Source: JAGPDB01 sp046331265
GTDB lineage: Bacteria > Actinomycetota > Acidimicrobiia > IMCC26256 > JAGPDB01
Length of the DNA stretch: 64,000 nucleotides
Reading direction: 5' to 3'
NCBI GenBank assembly: GCA_046331265.1
Contig: JAXLRE010000002.1
Location: 124,001 to 188,000, forward strand
Part shown: in pieces, positions 1 to 8,344 of the stretch
Layout: each line of letters starts with the position of its first letter
How positions within the stretch are numbered: position 1 is the stretch's first letter
Program-made: the position numbers and the translations under genes
Notes under the pieces: generated by a model
What the model was told of the DNA's origin: nothing
Database searches by the model: none
Seen by the model: the letters and a program-made list of their open reading frames with translations, nothing else

Positions 1-197
1 GTGGGGTCGAAAAATTAAGTGGTACACAAGTGCGGGCAAATGATGTGCGTGCTGGCGCTGCTTTGGCTTTGGCTGGGTTAGCAGCTACTGGTACGACAAC
101 GATTCATGAAACTTTGCATGTAAGACGTGGATATCATGATCTTGCAAAGAGTCTCACCAAATTAGGTGCAGACGTGAGTTGGGAAGCAGACGAATAA
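1..197 (+). CDS. murA: UDP-N-acetylglucosamine 1-carboxyvinyltransferase, C-terminal end (partial)
   Basis: The reading frame open from base 3 ends at TAA 195-197 and encodes the last 64 residues of a protein whose start lies off the left edge. The segment reads VRANDVRAGAALALAGLAA, then ETLHVRRGYHDL and a final LGADVSW. This is the well-known MurA C-terminus (D-R-A-G-AAL, H-x-x-RGY, LGA). MurA transfers enolpyruvate from PEP to UDP-GlcNAc in the cytoplasm, the first committed step of peptidoglycan synthesis. Only the C-terminal lobe is visible, so the catalytic Cys loop cannot be checked. The next gene begins 36 nt downstream on the same strand. Confidence 0.9.
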   Translation, partial: GVEKLSGTQVRANDVRAGAALALAGLAATGTTTIHETLHVRRGYHDLAKSLTKLGADVSWEADE

Positions 198-233
198 AAG
201 TTATAATTATTATTAACAAAAAGGTTGTGCAAA

Positions 234-530
234 ATGGAAGAAAACGTAACAGAAACAAATATTGATGCTGGCGCGCAAAAAGCTGGTGTGCTCGCTGCTC
301 TAGAAGTAATCCGTCCAGCGCTGCAAAGCGATGGTGGAGATATAGAGTTCAGATCAATTGACGATGAAGGTTTTGTACATGTTGTTTTAACTGGTGCTTG
401 TGGATCATGTTCAGTATCCACCATGACTCTAAAAGCTGGCGTCGAGCGTATCGTTATGGACAGAGTACCTGGTATAAATGGTGTTGTTAACGATGCTGAA
501 ATCGAGCCCGAAGTCGCTCATAACCACTAG
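234..530 (+). CDS. NifU-like Fe-S cluster scaffold protein (Nfu domain)
   Basis: A 98-residue protein that is essentially a single Nfu (NifU C-terminal) domain. The hallmark C-x-x-C pair is seen in TGACGSCSVSTMTL, followed by a GVERIVMDRVPGINGV segment typical of the fold. Such proteins bind a [4Fe-4S] cluster between two monomers and pass it to apo-proteins. A TTG at 225 is in frame, but the AAGG at 221-224 is well spaced only for the ATG at 234, which I use as the start. No SUF or ISC genes lie next to it in this window. It ends just before a strong palindrome. Confidence 0.88.
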   Translation: MEENVTETNIDAGAQKAGVLAALEVIRPALQSDGGDIEFRSIDDEGFVHVVLTGACGSCSVSTMTLKAGVERIVMDRVPGINGVVNDAEIEPEVAHNH

Positions 531-538
531 TTCGCGCC

Positions 539-587
539 GCGTTGGGTGCGGAATACACTAATAGTTAGTGCTTTCCGCACCCAACGC
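539..587. repeat. 49-nt near-perfect palindrome 8 nt after a stop codon
   Basis: Fifteen-base arms (539-553 and 573-587) are perfectly complementary. Inside them a second 6-bp stem, CACTAA/TTAGTG, closes a 3-nt loop. There is no T-run after the 3' arm, so it is not a textbook intrinsic terminator. It begins 8 nt after the stop of the NifU-like gene. It shares the arm motif GTTGGGT/ACCCAAC and the 49-nt size with the dispersed repeats at 29757, 30863, 52002 and 55269, but its interior sequence is different. It may be a 3'-end mRNA structure or a relative of those repeats. Confidence 0.75.
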
Positions 588-672
588 ATGTAAAAGTGGA
601 GTGGAAATACTTCCATTGTCTTGTTGTATCACCTATTATTTCGACATACATACAACTTGACAAGGAGTCCTA

Positions 673-1365
673 ATGACTGTTCCTCCACCACCTGGTGGCA
701 CACCGCCACCACCACCAATGCCACCACAAAACCCTGGCATGCCGCCAATGCCTCCATCTCCGGCATCTGGTCAATCTAATACTCCAGCTTTAATAGCAAT
801 GATATTGGGTATTATCAGTTTGTGCGGTGGAATGCTTACAGGTATTCCTGCTGTAATTCTTGGTTTTGTCGGTAAGAAGAAAGCTAATGAGCTAAATGGT
901 CAAGGTAATGGACAAGCTATTACAGGTATTGTTTTAGGTTTCATTGGTATTGCATTAAGCATACTTTGGATCATTCTTCTTATTGCTGGCGCTTTTGCTG
1001 CAGACTCAACAACAAATAGTTTGCAAAAATCAATTGAAAAGTCAACTAAGAAATACAATGAGCAAACAGCACGTAATGGAAAAGTCGCTAGTAGAAGCGA
1101 TTTTGACGTTACAGGTGCTGAAGTTCAAGTTGAATCATACGGTTCAGTTACATACAAAGCATTCATCACTAACACTGCATCTTTTGAAACTGGATACAAA
1201 ATTGATGTGAAATGTGAAGGTGATAAAGGTGACTTGAAAACTCAAACCACTTACGCTTATTCACTAAAGCCTGATGATAAAGAAAGCTTTAACGCTTACT
1301 TCTACTTCGATCAAGATACAACGTCTGCGAACTGTGAAGTTACAAGCGTAGAATATAGTTATTAA
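673..1365 (+). CDS. Proline-rich DUF4190-type membrane protein
   Basis: 230 residues. The first 36 are a Pro/Gly/Met-rich cytoplasmic tail (repeated PPPP and MPP). Two hydrophobic segments follow at about residues 38-67 and 84-109, separated by a short loop with GKKKANELNGQG, the pattern of DUF4190. The remaining 120 residues are soluble and rich in Thr, Ser and Lys, with two cysteines (KCEGD and NCEV) that could form an exported disulfide; this part resembles small extracytoplasmic beta domains. A good AAGGAG lies at 662-667. The function is unknown. A bidirectional hairpin follows the stop. Confidence 0.7.
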   Translation: MTVPPPPGGTPPPPPMPPQNPGMPPMPPSPASGQSNTPALIAMILGIISLCGGMLTGIPAVILGFVGKKKANELNGQGNGQAITGIVLGFIGIALSILWIILLIAGAFAADSTTNSLQKSIEKSTKKYNEQTARNGKVASRSDFDVTGAEVQVESYGSVTYKAFITNTASFETGYKIDVKCEGDKGDLKTQTTYAYSLKPDDKESFNAYFYFDQDTTSANCEVTSVEYSY

Positions 1366-1386
1366 AACTAATTCATAAAGTTATTT

Positions 1387-1412
1387 AAAGAGGGGGCTTA
1401 TGCTCCCTCTTT
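1387..1412. terminator. Bidirectional intrinsic terminator between convergent genes
   Basis: Arms 1387-1397 and 1402-1412 form an 11-bp stem with one G-T wobble and a TTAT loop. It is flanked by A residues on the left and a T-run (TTTTT from 1410) on the right, so it can terminate transcription from both strands. It overlaps the stop codon of the leftward carboxylase gene. Confidence 0.85.
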
Positions 1413-3176
1413 TTCTATTACAACTAAGGTATCTCCAGCTCCTACTAAGTCACCCGTTGATACAGTTAAATCTTTTATGACACCATCAATAGGTGCTTTT
1501 ATTTGGTTCTCCATTTTCATTGCTTCAAGTATGCAAAGGGTGCTTCCTTTTTCAACTTTGTCACCAATAGAACAGTTAATAGAAATAATTGTTCCTTGCA
1601 TTGGAGCAGTAACAGACCCAGAGCTCGCTGCACCTCCAGAAGATGCCTTTGCTTTGCTGGACTTTTGTTTTTTCTTCGGAGCACTGACTTGCATTTCTGG
1701 TAGATACATTTTTACACTGAAGCGCTTACCGTTAACTTCTACAGGAAATTCTTGTGGTTCTAAATTGTTTGAAGCAGACGCTTGAGATGCTTCATCTTCA
1801 GATTCATCAGCCCATAAACTCGGATCCAAATTATCTTCTACCCATCTTGTGTGATGTGTCCCTATAGAAAATGCACCATGTTTGAGCATTTCTTTTTGTG
1901 CGCCCAGAGTGTGATGCAGTCCTTCAATTTTTGTCTCATCTATAGCTCTTATAAGTCTTGCAATTGCTTCATCTCGCGTAGGTGCCCACACAATTAATTT
2001 TCCAATTAAATTGTCGTAATATTGCGAAACTTCATCGCCAGATTCATATCCACCATCGAAGCGAACACCTGGTCCTTGGGCAATCTTTATTGAAGAAATA
2101 GTTCCAGGTGATGGAGTGAATCCAGTATGAGTGTTCTCAGCGTTTATACGGCACTCGATTGAATGTCCAGTAATAGTTATATCATTTTGTGTGAAGCTCA
2201 AGGGTTCACCGCAAGCAACTTTTATTTGCTCAGCAACGAAATCTCGTTTTGTTACTTCTTCACTTACACAATGTTCTACTTGTAGTCTGGTATTCATTTC
2301 TAGAAAGTAAAATTTTGCTGGAGATTTTTCTGTTTCACTTACGTAAAGCATTTCAACAGTACCAGCATTTGTGTAACCACATTTTTTTGCAACAGCAATT
2401 GCTTGTTCTCCCATTTGGGCTTCTATAGCTGCAGAAATGAATGGGGCAGGAGCTTCTTCTATAAGTTTTTGATGTCTGCGTTGAACGGAACAGTCACGTG
2501 TACCAAGATAGACGTAGTTGCCATGATGATCTCCAAATATTTGAACTTCTACATGGCGAGGTTTAACTAAATACTTTTCCAAGTATGCTTCATCCCGCCC
2601 AAAGTAAGCAAGCGCTTCTCGACTCGCAGCTTCAAATGCTTCAGCGGCTTCTTCTGGTTTATATACAACACGCATACCTCTACCACCACCACCATAGGCA
2701 GCTTTAATAGCAACAGGAAATCCATGCTCATTTCCAAAATCAATTATCTCATTAACATTTTTTATTGGCTCTTTTGTCCCAGGAACAAACGAAACATCTG
2801 CAGCAATAGCAACTTCACGCGCTGATATTTTGTCACCCATAGATTCAATAGCGCTAGGGGGTGGTCCAACCCAAATAATGCCTTTTTCAATAAGTGTTCG
2901 AGCAAAGTCTGCATTTTCAGAATAGAAACCATATCCGGGGTGAACTGCTTGAGCACCTGACTTATCAATGACATCGAGAATGGCTTGGGTATTCAAGTAG
3001 CTCTCTGCACTAGTTAATCCACCTAGCGCGTAAGCTTCATCAGCAAATCTTGTGTGGTATGCATCTCGATCTTGATCTGAATATACAGCAACAGTTTTGA
3101 TTCCCATTTCTTTTGCTGTGCGCATTACCCTGACAGCAATTTCGCCTCTATTAGCAATTAGAATTTTTTCGATCAC
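1398..3176 (-). CDS. Acetyl-/propionyl-CoA carboxylase alpha subunit (biotin carboxylase + BCCP)
   Basis: About 592 residues. Order: biotin carboxylase N-domain (KILIANRGEIAVRV), ATP-grasp with the glycine loop GGGGRG near residue 165, C-terminal carboxylase region (CSVQRRHQKLIEEAP near 235; EMNTRLQVEH), a Ser/Lys/Ala-rich linker, then a biotinyl domain with EAMKMEN, Lys about 554. It carboxylates biotin with ATP and bicarbonate, and a beta subunit (not in the window) transfers the carboxyl group to acyl-CoA for malonyl- or methylmalonyl-CoA. A TTG at 3191 is in frame, but GAGGA lies only before the GTG at 3176, which I choose. It is divergent from birA, the ligase that would biotinylate it. 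Confidence 0.92.
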   Translation of the reverse strand: MIEKILIANRGEIAVRVMRTAKEMGIKTVAVYSDQDRDAYHTRFADEAYALGGLTSAESYLNTQAILDVIDKSGAQAVHPGYGFYSENADFARTLIEKGIIWVGPPPSAIESMGDKISAREVAIAADVSFVPGTKEPIKNVNEIIDFGNEHGFPVAIKAAYGGGGRGMRVVYKPEEAAEAFEAASREALAYFGRDEAYLEKYLVKPRHVEVQIFGDHHGNYVYLGTRDCSVQRRHQKLIEEAPAPFISAAIEAQMGEQAIAVAKKCGYTNAGTVEMLYVSETEKSPAKFYFLEMNTRLQVEHCVSEEVTKRDFVAEQIKVACGEPLSFTQNDITITGHSIECRINAENTHTGFTPSPGTISSIKIAQGPGVRFDGGYESGDEVSQYYDNLIGKLIVWAPTRDEAIARLIRAIDETKIEGLHHTLGAQKEMLKHGAFSIGTHHTRWVEDNLDPSLWADESEDEASQASASNNLEPQEFPVEVNGKRFSVKMYLPEMQVSAPKKKQKSSKAKASSGGAASSGSVTAPMQGTIISINCSIGDKVEKGSTLCILEAMKMENQIKAPIDGVIKDLTVSTGDLVGAGDTLVVIEKEGA

Positions 3177-3220
3177 ATTATCCTCATTCAATAATCTTTT
3201 GCAGGTAGTATCTTAAAAGA

Positions 3221-3970
3221 ATGAATGAAGATTTAGTAAAGCGTATGGTTGCAGATATTCCCATTTTTTCGTATGGAGAGGTTGATTCAACCCAGAATAT
3301 TGCCCGCGATTTAGTAGATTCAGATGCTTTAGGTTATGGGCCCATACGTGCTGTTATAAGTGCAAAACACCAGACCAAGGGTAGGGGAAGGCTTGACCGT
3401 TCTTGGGAATCGAATGCAGATTCTTCACTATTGACAACCTTTATCGTAAAAAATGATGGCGATAATAGTTTTTATAAAATTTCGTCGATTCTAATTTCGC
3501 TATGTGAATATCTTGAAACAAAAAATATTAATGTAAATATTAAATGGCCGAACGATATTGTTTTTGAAACTAATGATGGGTATTTAAAACTAGCTGGATG
3601 TTTAACTGAAGTTTATGGAAAATATCTATTAATAGGTGTTGGTATAAATTTAAGACCGGATGCTTATCTTGGAATAGAGGGTTGCACGTCAATTTCAGAA
3701 TTGGGTATAGATGTTGGCTTCGATGGATTATTAAGTAATTTAACTTCCTTTGCAAGCAAAAATATTTCTTTAGATAGTTCTGGAATAAAAACAAAATATG
3801 AAAAATATTGTTCCACTATTTCAAAAAATGTTCGTGTAGAAAGAACAAACGGTATGTTAGAAGGAATTGCAACCGGTATAAACAACAACGGAAATCTTAT
3901 TATTGAAGAGCAGGGTATTGTTCATACGATTTCAGAGGGCGATATCATTCATCTTCGTTTAAATTCTTAA
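3221..3970 (+). CDS. birA: Biotin--[acetyl-CoA-carboxylase] ligase
   Basis: 249 residues with the class I (no DNA-binding domain) BirA layout. GRGRLDRSW is the biotinyl-AMP binding loop. KWPNDI, KLAGCLTE and GVGINL follow, all diagnostic of biotin protein ligases, and a small C-terminal SH3-like domain ends the chain. The enzyme activates biotin with ATP and attaches it to the Lys of the biotinyl domain encoded by the divergent gene. There is no clear Shine-Dalgarno; a TAGTAT hexamer at 3206-3211 lies 9 nt before the ATG. The 3' end overlaps the convergent pab gene by 26 bp. Confidence 0.92.
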   Translation: MNEDLVKRMVADIPIFSYGEVDSTQNIARDLVDSDALGYGPIRAVISAKHQTKGRGRLDRSWESNADSSLLTTFIVKNDGDNSFYKISSILISLCEYLETKNINVNIKWPNDIVFETNDGYLKLAGCLTEVYGKYLLIGVGINLRPDAYLGIEGCTSISELGIDVGFDGLLSNLTSFASKNISLDSSGIKTKYEKYCSTISKNVRVERTNGMLEGIATGINNNGNLIIEEQGIVHTISEGDIIHLRLNS

Positions 3971-5756
3971 ATAAAGAATGATATATTTTTTTTGTTAAAT
4001 CTAATAAGTAGTTATTATTCGCAGTTAAATCTAATTGATTAATGTTGCAGTCAATCTTCTTTACACTTAATGGACCTCGAACAGAATTAATACAGATTAT
4101 TTCGTCAACAGTATTTAAAAAATCAATAGTCACAGGTATGGACTTAACTTCAAAACCTAGTTGTCTAAAACCTTTTGTAACCTCTTGGACACCTATACCT
4201 AAAATCATGTCTTCATCACATGTATAGATATCGTCCCCTTTTCTTAAAAGAAGATTAGCCCTTGTTGTCTCGCTAACGAGACCGTTACGAACAAGTATCG
4301 CATCATCAATTTCTTGTTCACTTAGCAACCGAGCATTTATTAAACACTGTTCGTATATTGTTCTGTCTAAAAATTTAGGAATATCGCTCGACCCATATCT
4401 AGGGGCCAAAGTTAACCCTACGTCAATTGAATCGTTCAGTTGTTTGAATCTTGATATCTCGAATTTATAGCCACTATTTTTGTTAGAAACAATTTTCATG
4501 TATGAGTCATCATCAAATTGGCTACTTTTTATGAAATTATTCGCTGATTCTATAAGTTCAGCCTTATCAAGGCTAATGCCTACTTGCATACTGTGTCGTA
4601 TAAAACGTTCGATATGTTCTTCTAAACAAAAAACTTTTTTGTCTTTTGTTACGCGTAATGATGTGAATACATTTTCACTTTTGATTGAGGCATTTTCAAT
4701 TAGCTTCTTTAAGCTAGACGCTTTTAACTCTGTCTCGTTCCACTCTTTTTCTTCTATAGAGGCATTTGTGATCCCTGATCCTATTCCTATTGAAGTAATT
4801 TGGTTTGAACTAGCTATTGTTCTAATAGATACCGCTAGATCGCATGAATCATCATTGGTATTTACCCACCCATATATTCCACAATAAATGTTACGATTGT
4901 ATTTTTCTAAATCTTTTAACCTTTTAACAACATAAGGTTTAGGTGTTCCAGTAACAGACGATACAGGTAATATAGATTTGATCGCACCGGTCATCGATTT
5001 TTCACCAGACAATCTTCCTGTGAGGATGCTTGACATCTGATACAACTCTGGATGTTGACTTATATTGCCTCTACTTTTTAACGAAATGCTCTGTGGTTCA
5101 CAAATTTGAGACAAATCAGATCTAGCAAGATCAATCATCATCGTATTTTCGTTTAACTCTTTATTATTGTTAGATAATTCATAAATATTTGTAGCGGTTC
5201 CTTTCATAGGTTCGTTTATTGCAATATTGTCCTCTATCTTCAAAAAGCGTTCAGGAGATAAGCCAAGCACGATTTCACTACCTGTATTAAGGAGAAAACG
5301 AAAAGGTGTTTCATGGTACAAGCAACTTAAATAGCATGCGAAAAGAAAATCATTTCTTTCATTTGTTGCTATTTGTCTAGTTAGGTTTGCTAAAAAATAC
5401 TTACCTTGATTCATTTCTTGTTTCATTAGCGAAACGCATTCAATATATTCATCTTTGTTTAGAGTTGACTCCCATTGAGAATCTTTATTTTGTAAAGCAT
5501 CATTATTGCTAGAGGTTTTGTTATTGCTTTCATCGAAAACTTCTATATTGTTCCAGGTAAACCATTTACCAGAAGTACCTTCATAATTTTGAAAACCTGT
5601 AGCTAATGATTTGCTATTAATTTTTTCGATCGAATCGAAGAACTCATCGTATTGAGTACAGATATTCAACTTATTATTTACACGAAGAATACAAAAAGGT
5701 TCATTTTTCTCTTTGATGCTTAGGATTACCTTTGCGAACTCAATATCCACGTACAA
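3945..5756 (-). CDS. pabB/pabC: Aminodeoxychorismate synthase component I fused to 4-amino-4-deoxychorismate lyase
   Basis: 603 residues. The first about 350 are a chorismate-utilising domain: LSPERFLKIE, PMKGTATN, MIDLARSDLSQIC and SSVTGTPKP, the PabB/TrpE active-site set. The C-terminal about 250 residues are a fold-type IV PLP enzyme: SLRVTKDKKVFCLEEHIERF, LVRNGLVSETTRANLLL and GIGVQEVT match PabC/branched-chain aminotransferase lyases. Together they would make p-aminobenzoate for folate, using ammonia from a PabA not in this window. The N-terminus is shorter than in stand-alone PabB. The start (TTG 5756, or GTG 5750) is uncertain because no clear ribosome site is seen. It is divergent from the LCP gene. 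Confidence 0.87.
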   Translation of the reverse strand: MYVDIEFAKVILSIKEKNEPFCILRVNNKLNICTQYDEFFDSIEKINSKSLATGFQNYEGTSGKWFTWNNIEVFDESNNKTSSNNDALQNKDSQWESTLNKDEYIECVSLMKQEMNQGKYFLANLTRQIATNERNDFLFACYLSCLYHETPFRFLLNTGSEIVLGLSPERFLKIEDNIAINEPMKGTATNIYELSNNNKELNENTMMIDLARSDLSQICEPQSISLKSRGNISQHPELYQMSSILTGRLSGEKSMTGAIKSILPVSSVTGTPKPYVVKRLKDLEKYNRNIYCGIYGWVNTNDDSCDLAVSIRTIASSNQITSIGIGSGITNASIEEKEWNETELKASSLKKLIENASIKSENVFTSLRVTKDKKVFCLEEHIERFIRHSMQVGISLDKAELIESANNFIKSSQFDDDSYMKIVSNKNSGYKFEISRFKQLNDSIDVGLTLAPRYGSSDIPKFLDRTIYEQCLINARLLSEQEIDDAILVRNGLVSETTRANLLLRKGDDIYTCDEDMILGIGVQEVTKGFRQLGFEVKSIPVTIDFLNTVDEIICINSVRGPLSVKKIDCNINQLDLTANNNYLLDLTKKIYHSLFKNLNEDE

Positions 5757-5803
5757 AGACTACTTCGCGTTCTTGGTACCGAACAAAGAGACAATAGAAT
5801 ATT

Positions 5804-7249
5804 GTGATGTTGATTTTAGCCGGTTTAATGAGAAAGCTAATAAGTCGACTTGCTATCGCATTAGTGCTTACAACAATTCTTTCTGCTTCTGGAATAATGT
5901 TTGTGAATCGACTTTTTGATGAAAGATATAAGAATCTTAAAAGAAAAACAGTAAATGTTGCTACAGATACTGGTTCAACTGAACCTGCAAATTTTCTATT
6001 AATTGGGTCTGATACCAGATCATTTGTTAAATCACAAAAAGACAAAAATGCTTTTACTGACAGCCAAGGTGAAACTGGTCAGCGAAGTGATACGATGATG
6101 ATTATTCATGTTGATCCTAAAGACAAGAAGACCACTGTTTTAGCAATACCTCGAGATACACAGGTTCAGATACCCGGTATTGGTAAGCAAAAAATTAATG
6201 CGAGTTTTAATGCTGATTTAGGTGGTGGACCCGATAAAGTTATTGAAACAATTAAGGCTAATTTCGATATCTCTATTCAGCACTATGTAGAACTTGATTT
6301 CGACACTTTTAGAAAAGTTGTTAAAGCATTAGGCAGCGTAAACGTATATTTTCCAGCGCCTGCTAGAGACAAAAAATCTGGTTTAGATACCAAAATGAAA
6401 TCAGGCTGTATTGCTCTAGATGGAGATGGTGCTTTATCGTATGTTCGCTCACGTTACTATGAACAATATGTTGACGGTAAATGGCAGCAAGATCCCACAT
6501 CTAATTATGGTCGTATAGCTAGACAGCAAGAATTTATGAAGAGAGTTGCGACAATCGCAGTTAAAAAATCTCTTGCAGATCCGCTTAAAGGTAAAAAAGT
6601 TTCTGATGCAATAATTGAAAACTTACAAGTTGATCAAAATCTTAAAAAAGATGACATTTTTAAACTAATGAATACATTCAATAAGGTAGATCCTAATGAC
6701 CCAAATCATGTAGTTTTTGAAACTTTACCTGTAAAGTCAAAATATATTAATGGTGTTTCTTACGATCTTATTCAAAGTAGTGAAGCTGAACCAATGTTAG
6801 AAGTCTTTAGAGATCTGAGTTCACACAACTCATCATCTTCGACAACAACTTTGCCAAAACCAAGTACTGTAAAAGTTCGTGTGTTGAATTCTTCTAATCG
6901 CAAAGGTTTAGCGGCAACTGCTATGAATGATCTTCAAGAAATCGGATTTGTTACTGCTGGTACCGGAAACGCAACTGGAAGAACATCTACTGAAATCCAT
7001 TACACTCAAGCGAACAAAGCAAAAGCTTTATTAGTTGCAAAGTATGTAAATGGCACTTTGATTCAAGACACCTCTATAGCTGATGCAGATATTGTCGTTA
7101 TGTTAGGTACCGAATTCGAGAAAGTCGACACTGCTGGTAAAGCTCAAGTTACAACAACTACAAAAGCAGCAAACTCAACATCAACTACTAAATCTACAAG
7201 TAAACCATCGATAAACGGAGTATCTGATAGTAGCAATTGTCCTGCGTAA
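5804..7249 (+). CDS. LytR-CpsA-Psr (LCP) family cell-wall glycopolymer ligase with LytR C-terminal domain
   Basis: 481 residues. An N-terminal membrane anchor (about residues 9-33) is followed by an LCP domain with the conserved NFLLIGSDTR, GQRSDTMMIIHVDP, AIPRDTQVQIPG and KINASFNADLGGGP blocks. A Ser/Thr-rich linker leads to a C-terminal LytR_C domain (VKVRVLNSSNRKGLAA). LCP enzymes move lipid-linked glycopolymers onto peptidoglycan outside the cell. It sits directly before the dTDP-sugar and polysaccharide genes, which fits that role; mycobacterial LCP genes lie in a similar place. Candidate starts are GTG 5804, ATG 5807 and ATG 5828, and none has a strong ribosome site. Confidence 0.9.
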   Translation: MMLILAGLMRKLISRLAIALVLTTILSASGIMFVNRLFDERYKNLKRKTVNVATDTGSTEPANFLLIGSDTRSFVKSQKDKNAFTDSQGETGQRSDTMMIIHVDPKDKKTTVLAIPRDTQVQIPGIGKQKINASFNADLGGGPDKVIETIKANFDISIQHYVELDFDTFRKVVKALGSVNVYFPAPARDKKSGLDTKMKSGCIALDGDGALSYVRSRYYEQYVDGKWQQDPTSNYGRIARQQEFMKRVATIAVKKSLADPLKGKKVSDAIIENLQVDQNLKKDDIFKLMNTFNKVDPNDPNHVVFETLPVKSKYINGVSYDLIQSSEAEPMLEVFRDLSSHNSSSSTTTLPKPSTVKVRVLNSSNRKGLAATAMNDLQEIGFVTAGTGNATGRTSTEIHYTQANKAKALLVAKYVNGTLIQDTSIADADIVVMLGTEFEKVDTAGKAQVTTTTKAANSTSTTKSTSKPSINGVSDSSNCPA

Positions 7250-7338
7250 TTATCTTCTGTAATCTATGTGGCTTGGATAAAATTCCATACATTCATCTAT
7301 ACTATTTGTCTTATATTTATAAATAGATAGGGAGTTTC

Positions 7339-8337
7339 ATGCGTCTTTTAGTAACTGGAGCAGCAGGATTTATAGGTAGCAATTTTGTCCGATATTGGGT
7401 AAATGAGCATAAGAGTGACGAAGTCGTAGCTCTAGACCTTCTTACATATGCAGGAAACAAACCATCCCTTGACGATATTTCAGACAAAATAACTTTTGTT
7501 CAAGCAGATATTGGCGACAGAGAAACAATTGAACAAATTCTTAAAGAACACAAGATTGACGTAATTGTTAACTTCGCTGCTGAATCCCATAACTCTCTAG
7601 CTGTTATTAATCCAACATTGTTTTTCCAAACCAATGTATTAGGTACGCAAGCTTTACTAGAAGCAGCTCGACGTGTTGGTGTCGATAGATTCCATCACGT
7701 TTCAACATGCGAAGTTTATGGAGATTTAGATCTTAACGATCCAAATTCTTTTAATGAAGATTCTCCATATCGTCCACAAACTCCATACAATGCATCTAAA
7801 GCTGGTGGTGACCACGCAGTTAGAGCATATTTCGAAACATATGATTTACCTATATCGATAACAAACTGTTCAAACAACTACGGTCCATATCAATTTCCTG
7901 AAAAAGTTATACCATTATTTACAACAAGAGCACTTGACGACAAAGAACTTCCTCTTTATAAAACAACTGCAAATAAACGTGAATGGCTCCATGTTTTAGA
8001 CCATGCAAGAGCTATTGACCTAGTTATTAATAATGGTGAAGTTGGCGAAACCTACAATGTAGGTTCTGGAATCGAAAAAAGCATTTTAGATATAGCAGAT
8101 ATTGTTTTAGATGAACTTTCAAAACCGGAATCGCTAAAAACCATCGTTCCGGATCGTCCAAGCCACGATAGAAGGTACTTACTAGATTCATCAAAACTCC
8201 GTAACAAATTAGGTTGGGAACCAAAAGTTGAATTTGATGCAGGTATTAGAGAAACAATTCAATGGTATGCCCAAAACAGAGACTGGTGGGAACCGCTAGT
8301 TGCTCGTGCTCCTGTCATTGAAGAGTCTTGGAAATAA
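7339..8337 (+). CDS. rmlB: dTDP-glucose 4,6-dehydratase-like SDR enzyme
   Basis: 332 residues of extended short-chain dehydrogenase fold. GAAGFIGSN is the NAD loop, and YNASK holds the catalytic Tyr and Lys. NNYGPYQFPEKVIPLF is the RmlB substrate signature. Expected reaction: dTDP-glucose to dTDP-4-keto-6-deoxyglucose, feeding L-rhamnose. Two departures from textbook RmlB are visible: STDEVYG is STCEVYG here, replacing the catalytic Asp, and the usual AESHVDRSI is AESHNSLAV. Either this is a natural RmlB subfamily or the substrate differs. A GGGAG lies 7 nt before the ATG. It is followed by rmlD with 7 nt between them. Confidence 0.82.
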   Translation: MRLLVTGAAGFIGSNFVRYWVNEHKSDEVVALDLLTYAGNKPSLDDISDKITFVQADIGDRETIEQILKEHKIDVIVNFAAESHNSLAVINPTLFFQTNVLGTQALLEAARRVGVDRFHHVSTCEVYGDLDLNDPNSFNEDSPYRPQTPYNASKAGGDHAVRAYFETYDLPISITNCSNNYGPYQFPEKVIPLFTTRALDDKELPLYKTTANKREWLHVLDHARAIDLVINNGEVGETYNVGSGIEKSILDIADIVLDELSKPESLKTIVPDRPSHDRRYLLDSSKLRNKLGWEPKVEFDAGIRETIQWYAQNRDWWEPLVARAPVIEESWK

Positions 8338-8344
8338 GCAATTA

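Noticed and set aside
1477..1785. Long open frame on the plus strand opposite the carboxylase gene
   Set aside because: It is the antisense shadow of the biotinyl-domain coding sequence, with no ribosome site and no recognisable product.
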